Assembly: GCA_015233195.1 (NCBI GenBank)
Contig: JADFYE010000016.1
Coordinates: 1 to 43,961, forward strand
Length of the DNA: 43,961 bases
DNA from: Candidatus Omnitrophota bacterium
GTDB taxonomy: Bacteria; Omnitrophota; Gorgyraeia; Zapsychrales; Zapsychraceae
Reading direction: 5' to 3'
In this document: positions 30,608-39,563 of the stretch, one piece after another
How the letters are laid out: each line of letters begins with the position of its first letter
Position numbering within the stretch: the first letter of the stretch is position 1
Made by a program: the position numbers and the translations under genes
Notes under the pieces: model-generated
Database searches by the model: none
What the model was told of the DNA's origin: nothing
Seen by the model: the letters and a program-made list of their open reading frames with translations, nothing else

Positions 30608-31006
30608 ATGAATACTAAAAGAGAAATAATCTGGTTTTTATTAGCCGGACCTTTTGTGGTAGCGACAGATTTTATTGTATATTATTTTTTGATACACTTT
30701 TTTTCTTTTATTGTGTCCAAAGGCGTTTCTTTTATTTGCGCAAGTATCGTCGGGTATTTGATCAATAAATATTGGACTTTTAAATACAACCATCCATCGG
30801 TAGCTGAAGTTAGTAGATATTTTTTGGTTAATTTTTTGGCTTTAGGCGTTAATGTTTTAACTAATCATATCGTTCTTAATTTGCGACCGGGTGCGGTTTT
30901 TATAGCTTTAGTTATTGCTACCGTAATAACCAGTATATTTTCGTTTGTTAGTTTTAAATTTTGGGTTTTTAGAAATAAATTAAAAAATGAGGTTATATGT
31001 GGGTGA
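30608..31006 (+). CDS. GtrA-like membrane protein
   Basis: 132 residues with four membrane helices and the GtrA-family pattern (GPFVVATDFIVYYFL, GYLINKYWTF, FVSFKFWVFRNK). GtrA proteins are thought to move polyprenyl-linked sugars across the inner membrane for O-antigen or wall glycosylation. It starts six bases after the GH1 stop and overlaps the next gene by ten bases. Confidence 0.88.
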   Translation: MNTKREIIWFLLAGPFVVATDFIVYYFLIHFFSFIVSKGVSFICASIVGYLINKYWTFKYNHPSVAEVSRYFLVNFLALGVNVLTNHIVLNLRPGAVFIALVIATVITSIFSFVSFKFWVFRNKLKNEVICG

Positions 31007-33282
31007 AATGGTTCCCTTGGAAATTTATTTTAAAGCATGCTGCAGAGCGGCAAGGATTTTTGGATCCGATAAAAATTTTTGCTCAGTTAGAGAATTTCGC
31101 GCAGCCGGCGGAAGTGACTGCTCCGACGGAATTGTTACGTTCCGGCGTGGTTTTACATGCTCGGGGGTTGATAAATAGTTTGGCGATCCAACATAATTTA
31201 GATTGGGTTTGGCCGTATTGGGTGGAATGTCAGTATAATCCTAAAAATGACGCGTTTATTCCGCGGGCGTTTTCATTGACGCAGATTAATCTTACTCATC
31301 GAAATTGGACGGCTCTGGGCGTTCCAGACAGTAGTGAATATTCTATTGTTGACCCGCGCGGCTTGGTTACACCGTGTTATGACGGCTGGTCAATAGACGT
31401 CTGGATAATTCCTAAAGACGGCAAACCATTAATTCCTTCTCGTCTATCAGTAGTTTCACAGAAATTAATTATGGATGGTCAGCTATCTGTTATTACAGAA
31501 TCAGTTCTGGATAAATTAAAACTTATAACTAAGGTTCAAGTGATTGGCTCTGCGCAATCTCCGGTTTGCCAAATTCAAGTCGAAGGATCCGCGCGTCAAT
31601 CCGCAAGATTAGTTGTTTCTTTGCGACCGTATAATCCTGAAGGCGTAAGTTTTATAAATGATATTGCTTTGCTTGAAAATCGGATGGGCTGGCTGGTGAA
31701 TCGAAAAGATGTGGTGAATTTTAATGCTCCTCCGGATCAATGGGAATTTTCATATTATAATCGTGGGGATGTATATAGTAATTTATTAGCCGGAAAGTCA
31801 GGTTTGTCATTACCTGAAGATAAGAAAGAAGTTTTTTGCAAGGTAGGTATGGCGTCGGCAGCAGCAGTATATAATTTGGAAGCAGATATTCCTCAGGAAA
31901 TAACAGCGTGGATACCTTTAACTAAGAATAAAAATGAAAAACCCGCTTATTCAGACGATCAGCATACATCACAACTCGCGTGGACGAAAAGCCGGGAAGG
32001 CGCTTGTTCTTTGCAAATCCCGGATGAGCATTTTCTTTTTCTTTATGAAGCGGCTATTCGTACCATGGTTTTACACTCGCCTAAAGAGGTGTATCCTGGT
32101 CCATATATTTACCATAGGTTTTGGTTTAGGGATGCGGCGTTTATTTTATATGCTTTATTATGTGTCGGGTTAAAGGATCGGGTTGCCCGAGCTTTGGATT
32201 GTTTTCGTGCTCGTCAGTCTATTCAAGGTTATTTTCTTTCTCAGGAAGGTGAGTGGGACTCTAACGGCGAGGCTTTATGGATCACGCGACAGTATTGTGA
32301 AATGACCGGGCAAGTCCCGTCTAAAGCTTGGAAAGATTCTATGAAAAAAGCGGGAAAATGGATACAAAAAAAACGCTTAGCATCTGATATTAAATTCGAT
32401 CATGCCGGATTAATGCCTGCGGGATTCAGCGCTGAGCATTTAGGTCCGAATGATTTCTATTATTGGGATGATTTTTGGTCTATAAGCGGATTAAAGGCAG
32501 CGGCATTTTTTTCCAGAATAGAAAATGATGACAATACAGCTATTAATTTTGAAAAAGAAGCTGAAGAATTATCAGCGTGTGTTGAACGGAGCATTGAAAT
32601 AGCTGCTAAACGGTTAGGAAAAACAGCGATCCCAGCTTCGCCGTACCGCCGTTTAGATACCGGAGCAATTGGTTCTTTAGCTGCAAGTTATCCGCTTAGA
32701 ATTTTTGAAAAAGATGATGCCGGAATTTTAGGTACGGTTGATTTTTTAATGAAAAAATGTTTAGTACACGGTGGATTTTTTCATGATATGACTCATTCCG
32801 GAATTAATCCTTATTTGACTTTGCATATAGCTCAAGTTCTTTTACGTGCCGGAGATCCTCGGTATTTTGATTTAATGACTGCGGTGGCAAAGCTTGCTAC
32901 ATCAACTGGACAATGGCCGGAAGCGATTCATCCTCGGACGTTAGGCGGATGTATGGGCGACGGTCAGCATGTTTGGGCTGCTGCAGAATGGGTGTTGATG
33001 ATTAGAAATTGTTTTGTCAGAGAAGAAAAAGAACGGTTGATTTTATGTTCGGGGATTCCTCGGGTTTGGCTTGATAAAAAACAAACCATCGCGTTTGGTC
33101 CAGCACTGACAAGTTTTGGGGATATTGAAATATCTATAAAACCGCAGGGGCTAAAACTTAGGGTTGAATGGAACGGTAAATGGTTTACTAAAGAACCGCT
33201 GATCGAAATTCAAATACCTGGGTTTTTGAAGGTAACAGCTACGCCGCAATCGAATTTTGTGGAATTGCAGGAGAAAAAATGA
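30997..33282 (+). CDS. six-hairpin glycosidase (glucosidase/debranching-type)
   Basis: 761 residues. A beta-rich N-terminal part (about 1-330) is followed by an (alpha/alpha)6 barrel (about 340-690) with RFWFRDAAFILYALLCVGL and GEWDSNGEALWITRQYCEMTG, the pattern of GH15/GH63/amylo-alpha-1,6-glucosidase-like enzymes. GFSAEHLGPNDFYYWDDFW carries likely catalytic acidic residues. No signal peptide is visible, so it is probably cytosolic. Substrate not known; the operon suggests a glucan or glucolipid. It overlaps GtrA by ten bases and the GT4 gene by four. Confidence 0.8.
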   Translation: MWVKWFPWKFILKHAAERQGFLDPIKIFAQLENFAQPAEVTAPTELLRSGVVLHARGLINSLAIQHNLDWVWPYWVECQYNPKNDAFIPRAFSLTQINLTHRNWTALGVPDSSEYSIVDPRGLVTPCYDGWSIDVWIIPKDGKPLIPSRLSVVSQKLIMDGQLSVITESVLDKLKLITKVQVIGSAQSPVCQIQVEGSARQSARLVVSLRPYNPEGVSFINDIALLENRMGWLVNRKDVVNFNAPPDQWEFSYYNRGDVYSNLLAGKSGLSLPEDKKEVFCKVGMASAAAVYNLEADIPQEITAWIPLTKNKNEKPAYSDDQHTSQLAWTKSREGACSLQIPDEHFLFLYEAAIRTMVLHSPKEVYPGPYIYHRFWFRDAAFILYALLCVGLKDRVARALDCFRARQSIQGYFLSQEGEWDSNGEALWITRQYCEMTGQVPSKAWKDSMKKAGKWIQKKRLASDIKFDHAGLMPAGFSAEHLGPNDFYYWDDFWSISGLKAAAFFSRIENDDNTAINFEKEAEELSACVERSIEIAAKRLGKTAIPASPYRRLDTGAIGSLAASYPLRIFEKDDAGILGTVDFLMKKCLVHGGFFHDMTHSGINPYLTLHIAQVLLRAGDPRYFDLMTAVAKLATSTGQWPEAIHPRTLGGCMGDGQHVWAAAEWVLMIRNCFVREEKERLILCSGIPRVWLDKKQTIAFGPALTSFGDIEISIKPQGLKLRVEWNGKWFTKEPLIEIQIPGFLKVTATPQSNFVELQEKK

Positions 33283-34403
33283 AGATTCTGATGATGACCA
33301 ACACTTACGCGCCTATGGTCGGAGGAATAGAGGAATCGATCCGTTCGTTCACTGCTGAATTTGAAAAGCTGGGGCATGAAGTTATGATCGTAGCTCCTGA
33401 ATGTGAGGGCGCACCACCTGATGAAGTAAATGTAATACGTTTACGCGCGATTCAAAATGTTAACCATTCTGATTTTTCAATGGCCTTACCAATGTCGAGT
33501 CTTTTACCTGAACTTATGAAAACTTTTAAACCGGATATTATTCATTGTCATCATCCTTTTTGGATCGGAGATATTGCCTTACGGCTGAGCAGTCAGTTTC
33601 ATATACCATTAGTGTTTACTTATCACACCATGTTTGAACAGCATATGCATTATTTGCCGGTTCAAAATGAAGGGGTCAAAAATTTTATTATAGAACTTTT
33701 TGCTGGTTACGCTAACTTGGCTAATCAGGTTATCGTGCCTTGTGAAAGTATCCGCGCTATACTTTTGGAGCGCGGGGTTAAGACTGCAATGGAAGTTATC
33801 CCGACGGGGGTGGATCTGCAAAGATTTTCTAAAGGAGACGGGAACGTTATCCGTAAACGTTTAGGCATTCCTTTTAATGTTCCGGTTATTGGTTATGTCG
33901 GTCGATTGGCAAGAGAAAAAAATTTGGAGTTTTTGAGCCGGAGTGTAGTTGATTATTTTAAAAAAGATATGAAAGCGCATTTTTTGGTAGGTGGAGACGG
34001 TCCGCTTAAGGATGAGATTAAAAAAATTTTTGATGAGCAAGGCGTTGGACGCAGATTGCATTTAGCGGGATCATTGCATGGTCAGGATCTGGTTGATTGT
34101 TATTACGCGATGAATATTTTCGCGTTTGCTTCTTTAAGTGAAACGCAGGGAATTGTTTTGGTTGAAGCAATGGCTGCAGGCGTTCCAGTGGTAGCTATAG
34201 ACGCTCCTGGGGTGAGGGAAGTGGTTAAAGATGGTTATAATGGCCGTTTAATTTTTCAGGAAAGTCAAAATAATTTTTTAGAGGCGCTTGCATGGTGTTT
34301 GACTCAGCCGGAAATAGAATTTCAAAAAATGAAACAGAATGCTCAAGCTACAACCAAGGAATTTGGGGCGGATGTTTCTGCCAAAAAAATGCTTAAAAGA
34401 TAG
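33279..34403 (+). CDS. GT4 glycosyltransferase, ending at an in-frame TAG
   Basis: 374 residues with the two-domain GT-B fold. N-terminal YAPMVGGIEESIRSF binds the acceptor; the C-terminal GYVGRLAREKNLEF, SLSETQGIVLVEAMAAGVPV (E-x7-E) and GVREVV bind the nucleotide sugar. ATGA-coupled to the glycosidase upstream. The frame stops at TAG 34401-34403, but the same frame stays open beyond it as QDVQVTEYISPDRKNSAW and continues into the next ORF, so the normal C-terminal helix of this family seems to lie after the stop. Either a nonsense mutation, a sequence error, or readthrough. Glycosyl transfer is probable; donor and acceptor unknown. Confidence 0.85.
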   Translation: MKILMMTNTYAPMVGGIEESIRSFTAEFEKLGHEVMIVAPECEGAPPDEVNVIRLRAIQNVNHSDFSMALPMSSLLPELMKTFKPDIIHCHHPFWIGDIALRLSSQFHIPLVFTYHTMFEQHMHYLPVQNEGVKNFIIELFAGYANLANQVIVPCESIRAILLERGVKTAMEVIPTGVDLQRFSKGDGNVIRKRLGIPFNVPVIGYVGRLAREKNLEFLSRSVVDYFKKDMKAHFLVGGDGPLKDEIKKIFDEQGVGRRLHLAGSLHGQDLVDCYYAMNIFAFASLSETQGIVLVEAMAAGVPVVAIDAPGVREVVKDGYNGRLIFQESQNNFLEALAWCLTQPEIEFQKMKQNAQATTKEFGADVSAKKMLKR

Positions 34404-34493
34404 CAGGATGTTCAGGTTACAGAATATATTTCACCTGATCGGAAAAATAGCGCGTGGCTTTCGCTGGTAGATCGTCTTAAAAGTGAATGGGAC

Positions 34494-36971
34494 ATGTTTA
34501 AAAATATGCTGCAGGCCGGTGGTGCTGCTATAGTTGATACAACTCAATTAAAACAAATAATTGCAAAGAAGCCTAAAAAATTATTTATTAATTTGCCTAG
34601 ATTATTGTCTTTAAGTGAATGGTCAGCGCGGCTTTTACGCCTTCCTTTAGTAAAAGGGGCAGAGACAGAACCTGGTCTTATTTTAATTCAGATTGACGGG
34701 TTATCCTTACCGCAGTTAAATAAGGCTTTTGCAAATAGAAAAATGCCTTTTCTTAAAGGTCTTTCGCAGAAAAAATATTATCAGCTTTATTCGCAATATT
34801 CCGGTTTGCCTTCCAGTACTCCATCAGTTCAAGGTGAATTATTTTATGGCATTCAACAAAGTGTTCCGGCCTTCGCATTTTGGGATCAGGAAACTGATAA
34901 GATTTTTAGAATGTATGATAGTGAAGCAGTGCTAGCGATGGAACAGCGTTTAGCAGCTCAAGGAGCAGGGCTTTTAGAAGGAGGAAGTTCATATTCGAAT
35001 ATTTATTCGGGTGGTGCAAAAGAATCGCATTTTTGTGCGACATCATTAGGCTGGGATCAAATTTGGAAAGATATTAATCCAATTGGTTTTGTAATTTTGG
35101 CTGTAACGCATCTTCCATCTTTTGTAAGAATGATGGTATTGTTCGGTTGGGAGATAATTTTAGGAATTTTTGACTTCGGACGTGGGATTTTTAAAGGCGA
35201 GAATTTTAAAAAAGAATTTAAGTTTATTTATTTGCGTGCTTTGATCTGCGTTTTGTTGAGGGAGTTGGTTACGATCGGCGCGAAAATTGATATTGCCCGC
35301 GGTTTACCTATTGTTCATTTAAATTTTTTAGGTTATGACGAACTTGCCCATAATCGCGGTCCGTCTTCGCGGTCGGCGTACTGGTCGTTAAAAGGGATTG
35401 ATAGAGCTATTGAAAAAATTTATCGTAAAGCTTTGCATTCGCCGAATCGTAGTTATGATGTCTGGTTTTATTCTGATCATGGGCAAGAAGCAGCGGAATC
35501 TTACGCGATAAAATATAAGCGGAGTGTTCAAGACGCGGTAGCAGAAATTTTTAAAGAATTTGATAAGTTGGCAGAAGTGGAAATTTTTGATAAACAGGGT
35601 GAACAGTTAGAACGCGCCCGGTTTTTGAGACGTTATTTAATTGAGAATAAAATTACTGATGTAAAACCGATCTTAAAGAGTGTTGCAGATAAAAAACTTA
35701 TTGTTACTGCTATTGGTCCGACTGGAAATATTTATTTACCGCAAAGAATGAGTAAAGAATTGTTGTACCAGTTTGCGCAGGCACTTGTAAATAAAGGCAA
35801 GATTCCAGTTGTAATGTTAACGGATGAGCTTGGACAGGTTAAGGGTTGGACGGAAGATGGAGAATTTATTCTGCCGCGGGACGCAAATAAAGTTTTTGGT
35901 GATGATCACCCATTTTTAAAGCAAGTAACGGACGATGTAATTAAACTGTGTAAACACCCGTATGCTGGGGATATAACTTTTATGGGATTTCGACCGGGTA
36001 AAATGCCTATAACTTTTCCTATAGAAGATGGGTCTCATGCGGGACCGAGTCCAGAGGAGACAAATGCATTTGCCATGCTTCCAATTGATATTATTCCAAG
36101 AAAAAGGAATAGAACTTATATAACACCAACGGATCTTCGTTTTGCGGTATTGCGATTTTTAAAACGTCCAATCCCGGCAGAGTTAAAACAATATGCTGAG
36201 ATATATATTTCAGAAAAAAATAAAGCTGCCTCTGAGACGATTCGTATTATGACTTATAATGTGCATTCTTGTATTGGAACAGACGGAAAAATTTCGCCGG
36301 AGCGGATTGCGCGTATAATCGGACGGCATGAGCCGGATATTGTCGCGCTGCAGGAATTAGATTTACGGCGGGGACGTACCGGAGGGTTTGATCAGCCGCA
36401 TATTATTGCTAAACAATTAGAGATGCTTTATCATTTTCACCCTTCTTTCCAAGTCGAGGAAGAAGCTTATGGTAACGCGGTATTAAGCCGGTTGCCTATG
36501 GAAATAATTCGTGCGGGAGCTTTGCCACGTATTATAAAAAATTCTATGGTCGAGCCGAGAGGAGCGATTTGGACTTTGATAAATGTTTCAGGAATAAAAA
36601 TTAATTTGATTAATACTCATTTTGGATTTTTTCCTAGGGAGGGGATTCGTCAAGCCAAAGCTTTACTTGGTCCGGAATGGTTAGGTCATCCGGTTTGTCA
36701 GGGACCGGTTGTTCTTTGCGGAGATTTTAATGCTTTACCAAATTCAGAATTACACCGCAATATTAAGGGAGTTCTTCGTGATGCTCAGTTAGAACTAGAC
36801 GATCATAATCCAAAAGCTACCTGGTTCAGTCATTATCCCCTCGGTAGAATTGATCACGTTTTTGTTAGTCCTGATATTGAGGTGACTAATGTTGAGGTAT
36901 CAAAAACTGATTTAGATAAAATCGCGTCCGATCATCTTCCTCTTATCGTCGATATAAAAATCAAAAAGTGA
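34494..36971 (+). CDS. alkaline phosphatase-like phosphodiesterase fused to an EEP-family hydrolase
   Basis: 825 residues. The N-terminal part (about 55-560) is an alkaline-phosphatase superfamily domain: metal-binding LIQIDGLSLPQL, nucleophile region GLPSSTPS, FLGYDELAH, and FYSDHGQ. One or two membrane-like helices lie in its middle (ILAVTHLPSFVRMMVLFGWE). The C-terminal part (about 580-825) is an endonuclease/exonuclease/phosphatase domain: MTYNVHSC, ALQELDLRRGR, NTHFGFFP, CGDFNALP and ASDHLPL. The start is uncertain: the frame is open back to the TAG at 34401-34403 and ATG 34494 has no SD, so the ORF may be the second half of a fusion with the glycosyltransferase. Role inferred as phospho-ester hydrolysis in a glycolipid pathway. 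Confidence 0.82.
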   Translation: MFKNMLQAGGAAIVDTTQLKQIIAKKPKKLFINLPRLLSLSEWSARLLRLPLVKGAETEPGLILIQIDGLSLPQLNKAFANRKMPFLKGLSQKKYYQLYSQYSGLPSSTPSVQGELFYGIQQSVPAFAFWDQETDKIFRMYDSEAVLAMEQRLAAQGAGLLEGGSSYSNIYSGGAKESHFCATSLGWDQIWKDINPIGFVILAVTHLPSFVRMMVLFGWEIILGIFDFGRGIFKGENFKKEFKFIYLRALICVLLRELVTIGAKIDIARGLPIVHLNFLGYDELAHNRGPSSRSAYWSLKGIDRAIEKIYRKALHSPNRSYDVWFYSDHGQEAAESYAIKYKRSVQDAVAEIFKEFDKLAEVEIFDKQGEQLERARFLRRYLIENKITDVKPILKSVADKKLIVTAIGPTGNIYLPQRMSKELLYQFAQALVNKGKIPVVMLTDELGQVKGWTEDGEFILPRDANKVFGDDHPFLKQVTDDVIKLCKHPYAGDITFMGFRPGKMPITFPIEDGSHAGPSPEETNAFAMLPIDIIPRKRNRTYITPTDLRFAVLRFLKRPIPAELKQYAEIYISEKNKAASETIRIMTYNVHSCIGTDGKISPERIARIIGRHEPDIVALQELDLRRGRTGGFDQPHIIAKQLEMLYHFHPSFQVEEEAYGNAVLSRLPMEIIRAGALPRIIKNSMVEPRGAIWTLINVSGIKINLINTHFGFFPREGIRQAKALLGPEWLGHPVCQGPVVLCGDFNALPNSELHRNIKGVLRDAQLELDDHNPKATWFSHYPLGRIDHVFVSPDIEVTNVEVSKTDLDKIASDHLPLIVDIKIKK

Positions 36972-36981
36972 TTTTTTAGTA

Positions 36982-37026
36982 TTATACCCCAGTACAATTG
37001 ATTGCTTTCCGTATTTCTTTTACACT
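36982..37026 (+). promoter_or_regulatory. box promoter P5
   Basis: TTATACCCCAGTACAATTG at 36982-37000, 20 bases, then TACACT at 37021-37026. The start codon of the sugar transferase is 42 bases further. Confidence 0.72.
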
Positions 37027-37068
37027 GCACCCACAAGTCAAAGAAGTAAAGCTACAGGAGAGTGAGAT

Positions 37069-37848
37069 ATGTGGGAACGCAAATATAAAACTTTTAAATA
37101 TTGGGTGATTTTTTCTTATGTGATGCTTTCTATGTTATTGCTTACGAGCATATCTCATGCTCAGAGCAATAGTGATCAGTTAACTTTAGTTTCTGGAGTA
37201 GGTACTATTGCAGTATTTTTTATGGGAGTTCTAGGATGGATAGTGAATGCTGCCCGAAGTAGTTTTCTGGGTTTGAAAAGAGGTTTTGATATTGTTTTAG
37301 CGTTGATCGGTATGGTGTTGGCTGCTCCTATAGTGGCAGCAGTAGCTATTTTAATTAAAATTGTATCTCCCGGACCGATATTTTTTAAACAGGAAAGGGT
37401 TGGGTATAAAGGCAAGTTATTTCAAATATATAAAATACGAACGATGAAAATAGACGCAGAAAAATATACCGGACCAATATGGGCAATGGAGAATGATCCG
37501 CGATTAATTAAATGTGGAAAAATTATACGCAAAATGCATATTGATGAACTTCCTCAATTATTTAATGTTTTAAAAGGCGAAATGAGCATAGTCGGACCAA
37601 GACCGGAAAGACCGGTATTCGTCGAAAAATTAAGTGGCGAGATCGCAGATTATAAAAAACGGATCAATGTGAAGCCTGGAATAACCGGGTTGGCGCAGGT
37701 GCGGCTTAAGTACGATGAGACCATCAAAGATGTTCGGAAGAAAGTGAAGTACGATCTTCTATATATTAGAGAAATGTGTTTGATGGTAGATCTTCGGATC
37801 CTTTTGCGTACTGTTTTTGTGGTTCTGACTGGAAAAGGCGCGCGATAA
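37069..37848 (+). CDS. polyprenyl-phosphate sugar-1-phosphate transferase (exopolysaccharide priming)
   Basis: 259 residues. Two N-terminal hydrophobic segments (the first possibly a signal anchor ending at SISHA) precede the bacterial sugar-transferase domain with KRGFDIVLALIGMVLAAP, FFKQERVGYKGKLFQIYKIR, HIDELPQLFNVLKGEMSIVG and GPRPERPVF. It should attach the first sugar phosphate to undecaprenyl phosphate, starting exopolysaccharide synthesis. Shorter than WcaJ-type enzymes because only part of the membrane domain is present, as in WecP/Gne-type transferases. A PEP-CTERM gene follows, matching the known link of PEP-CTERM proteins with exopolysaccharide loci. AGGAG precedes the ATG. Confidence 0.92.
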   Translation: MWERKYKTFKYWVIFSYVMLSMLLLTSISHAQSNSDQLTLVSGVGTIAVFFMGVLGWIVNAARSSFLGLKRGFDIVLALIGMVLAAPIVAAVAILIKIVSPGPIFFKQERVGYKGKLFQIYKIRTMKIDAEKYTGPIWAMENDPRLIKCGKIIRKMHIDELPQLFNVLKGEMSIVGPRPERPVFVEKLSGEIADYKKRINVKPGITGLAQVRLKYDETIKDVRKKVKYDLLYIREMCLMVDLRILLRTVFVVLTGKGAR

Positions 37849-37901
37849 ATTTAAGGACTGAAGTTCTGTAGTAAAAATAATTAAGAAAGGAGGAAAACAA
37901 A

Positions 37902-38510
37902 ATGAAAAAATCACTGATGACTTTAATGGCGCTTTTGTTCTTGGCATTTATGTCAGGCACCGCGCAAGCTGTACCGCTTGCAATAGGAGGTGCTGAAATA
38001 CCTACCGGAGCAGCTTCGCCAGGAGGAACGCTTATCACATCCCTGACCACGTCTTTTAACGGGATCTTTGGGCAGATAGCGGGAACAGTAACACAGAATG
38101 TGTTGCAAAATGATACCGGGATGTTGTTTGAGTACATAGTAAATAGTACCGGTATAGGTAGTATCACTCAGGTTACGGCATCTTTTTATGGTAATTTTTC
38201 AACAGATGTAGACGGTCCGATTTTCCCACATACACCTCATGTTGATGTTATAACAAGAGGCACTGATGGGCAAACTGTAAGCTGGAGCTATATTGATGAT
38301 GCTATGTTAAATGGAGAGAGCAGTGGAACACTCTGGGTTCAGACGAATGCAGCTTGGTATACCCAAGGTGGATTTAGTTTGATTGGAGCTGACACAGCTA
38401 CAAAAGTTATGTATGGTCCAACTAATGCAGTTCCTGAACCAGCTAGTATGTTATTGTTAGGTTCGGGTTTAGCTGGTATGTTTGCAGCTAGACGGAAAAA
38501 AAGTTTATAA
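37902..38510 (+). CDS. PEP-CTERM exoprotein
   Basis: 202 residues. Signal peptide to TAQA (residue 24), a Ser/Thr/Gly-rich beta-sheet mature part, and a sorting signal VPEPASMLLLGSGLAGMF followed by ARRKKSL. The mature part has no recognised domain. GGAGG precedes the ATG. It follows the sugar transferase and may share its P5 transcript. Confidence 0.88.
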   Translation: MKKSLMTLMALLFLAFMSGTAQAVPLAIGGAEIPTGAASPGGTLITSLTTSFNGIFGQIAGTVTQNVLQNDTGMLFEYIVNSTGIGSITQVTASFYGNFSTDVDGPIFPHTPHVDVITRGTDGQTVSWSYIDDAMLNGESSGTLWVQTNAAWYTQGGFSLIGADTATKVMYGPTNAVPEPASMLLLGSGLAGMFAARRKKSL

Positions 38511-38571
38511 TCATAAATAATTAAGTTGTTTCAAAATAGTTTTACGATTAAGTGTTTAGTAGAAAGTAAGT

Positions 38572-38604
38572 CGAGAGCATAAAACCCTTTGTTTTATGCT
38601 CTCG
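38572..38604 (+). terminator. strong hairpin between the PEP-CTERM gene and the next gene
   Basis: CGAGAGCATAAAA and TTTTATGCTCTCG, a perfect 13-bp stem with a 7-base loop CCCTTTG. There is no long T tail after it (GGCTTTATAAAGG), so it may be a partial terminator, or a 5' structure of the next gene whose SD begins a few bases after it. Confidence 0.6.
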
Positions 38605-38626
38605 GCTTTATAAAGGAGAAAATCCT

Positions 38627-38980
38627 ATGTTGGGAAAAACAATTTTATATTTTTTGATCGTATTCTGTTTTTTAAAAGTATCGGCTTACGGACAAGAATG
38701 GCCGACTGTTGAGAATATTGTAGCAAAAGTACAGACAGAATTAAATTTAGTCCCGGAGCAGCTGGTTAAGGTGAAACTGATTATTGCTGACAACATGCGA
38801 AAACGTCAACAAATAAAACCGCAATTAACCGAGGGACTTACTCAAGCCCAATCTCAGCCGTTAGATGCTGAATTATATTCCAAATTAAGCGAGGTTTTGA
38901 CTCGAGAACAAATGGGGAAGTGGAATAAAATACTTGAAGTTATGCTTCAAGAAATGTATGCGAATTCAGGCAGCAAATAA
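38627..38980 (+). CDS. small secreted protein, Spy/CpxP-like
   Basis: 117 residues. Signal peptide to AYG (residue 22), then a helical, Gln/Lys-rich mature part with LNLVPEQLVKVKLIIADN and LTREQMGKWNKILEVM, resembling the LTxxQxxK repeats of Spy/CpxP-type periplasmic proteins. The function would be a periplasmic stress chaperone, but similarity is weak. AAGGAG is seven bases before the ATG, and the ferritin-like gene follows 13 bases after its stop. Confidence 0.7.
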   Translation: MLGKTILYFLIVFCFLKVSAYGQEWPTVENIVAKVQTELNLVPEQLVKVKLIIADNMRKRQQIKPQLTEGLTQAQSQPLDAELYSKLSEVLTREQMGKWNKILEVMLQEMYANSGSK

Positions 38981-38993
38981 AAAGGAGATAAAT

Positions 38994-39437
38994 ATGGAAG
39001 AGATTAAAAATGAATTAAGTGTAATGTTAAATCAGGCTTTGGAGTTGGAACACGCGGCGCGGATTCAATATCTTGCTCATGCTGAATTGATTAAAGGAAT
39101 CGATGCTGAACCGATAATTGCGCGTTTAAAAGAGATTGCGTCCGATGAGGCTAAACATGAAGATATGTTCCGGAATTTAATTGGTAATTATCTTGATGGC
39201 GAGCCATCAATGGGAATAGCTAAAACGCATAAAACTCAAGAACGCATGGAAATTCTTACAGTTAATTTAACCGGTGAAGAAGAAGCGATTGATTTTTATA
39301 AAACAATTTATAAAAAGGTAATTGAGCATAAAGAGCAGCTTCCATATGTTTATGAAACTTTAGAGCATGAAATTCGTCATGTAATTATTGAAGAACAGCA
39401 GCATGTAGTGGAATTGTCGCTATTGTTAGGTGAGTAA
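38994..39437 (+). CDS. ferritin-like (bacterioferritin-type) protein
   Basis: 147 residues from ATG 38994, preceded by AAGGAG; a longer frame start at 38934 would overlap the previous gene. Four-helix bundle with metal-ligand patterns ALELEHAARIQYLAH (E, H) and IASDEAKHEDMFRN (ExxH), and again LEHEIRHVIIEEQQHVVEL in the last helix. These are the di-iron ligands of ferritin or rubrerythrin-like proteins. It probably stores or detoxifies iron or peroxide. It lies in the P5-linked group with the secreted protein. Confidence 0.85.
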   Translation: MEEIKNELSVMLNQALELEHAARIQYLAHAELIKGIDAEPIIARLKEIASDEAKHEDMFRNLIGNYLDGEPSMGIAKTHKTQERMEILTVNLTGEEEAIDFYKTIYKKVIEHKEQLPYVYETLEHEIRHVIIEEQQHVVELSLLLGE

Positions 39438-39477
39438 AATTCTAATGATTTTTTAATTAAAGCAAAAGTTTTGATTG

Positions 39478-39521
39478 TTATACCCCGGTACAATTGTTTT
39501 GTTTTTACCTCCTTTTATAAT
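39478..39521 (+). promoter_or_regulatory. box promoter P6
   Basis: TTATACCCCGGTACAATTG at 39478-39496, 19 bases, consensus TATAAT at 39516-39521. Drives the hypothetical/radical-SAM/ferredoxin operon. Confidence 0.8.
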
Positions 39522-39563
39522 ATCACTATAAATAATTAATTGGTTTTGCAAAGGAGCTGAATT

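Noticed and set aside
38934..38993. N-terminal extension of the ferritin-like protein
   Set aside because: It would overlap the preceding gene and lies upstream of a good SD and ATG at 38994.
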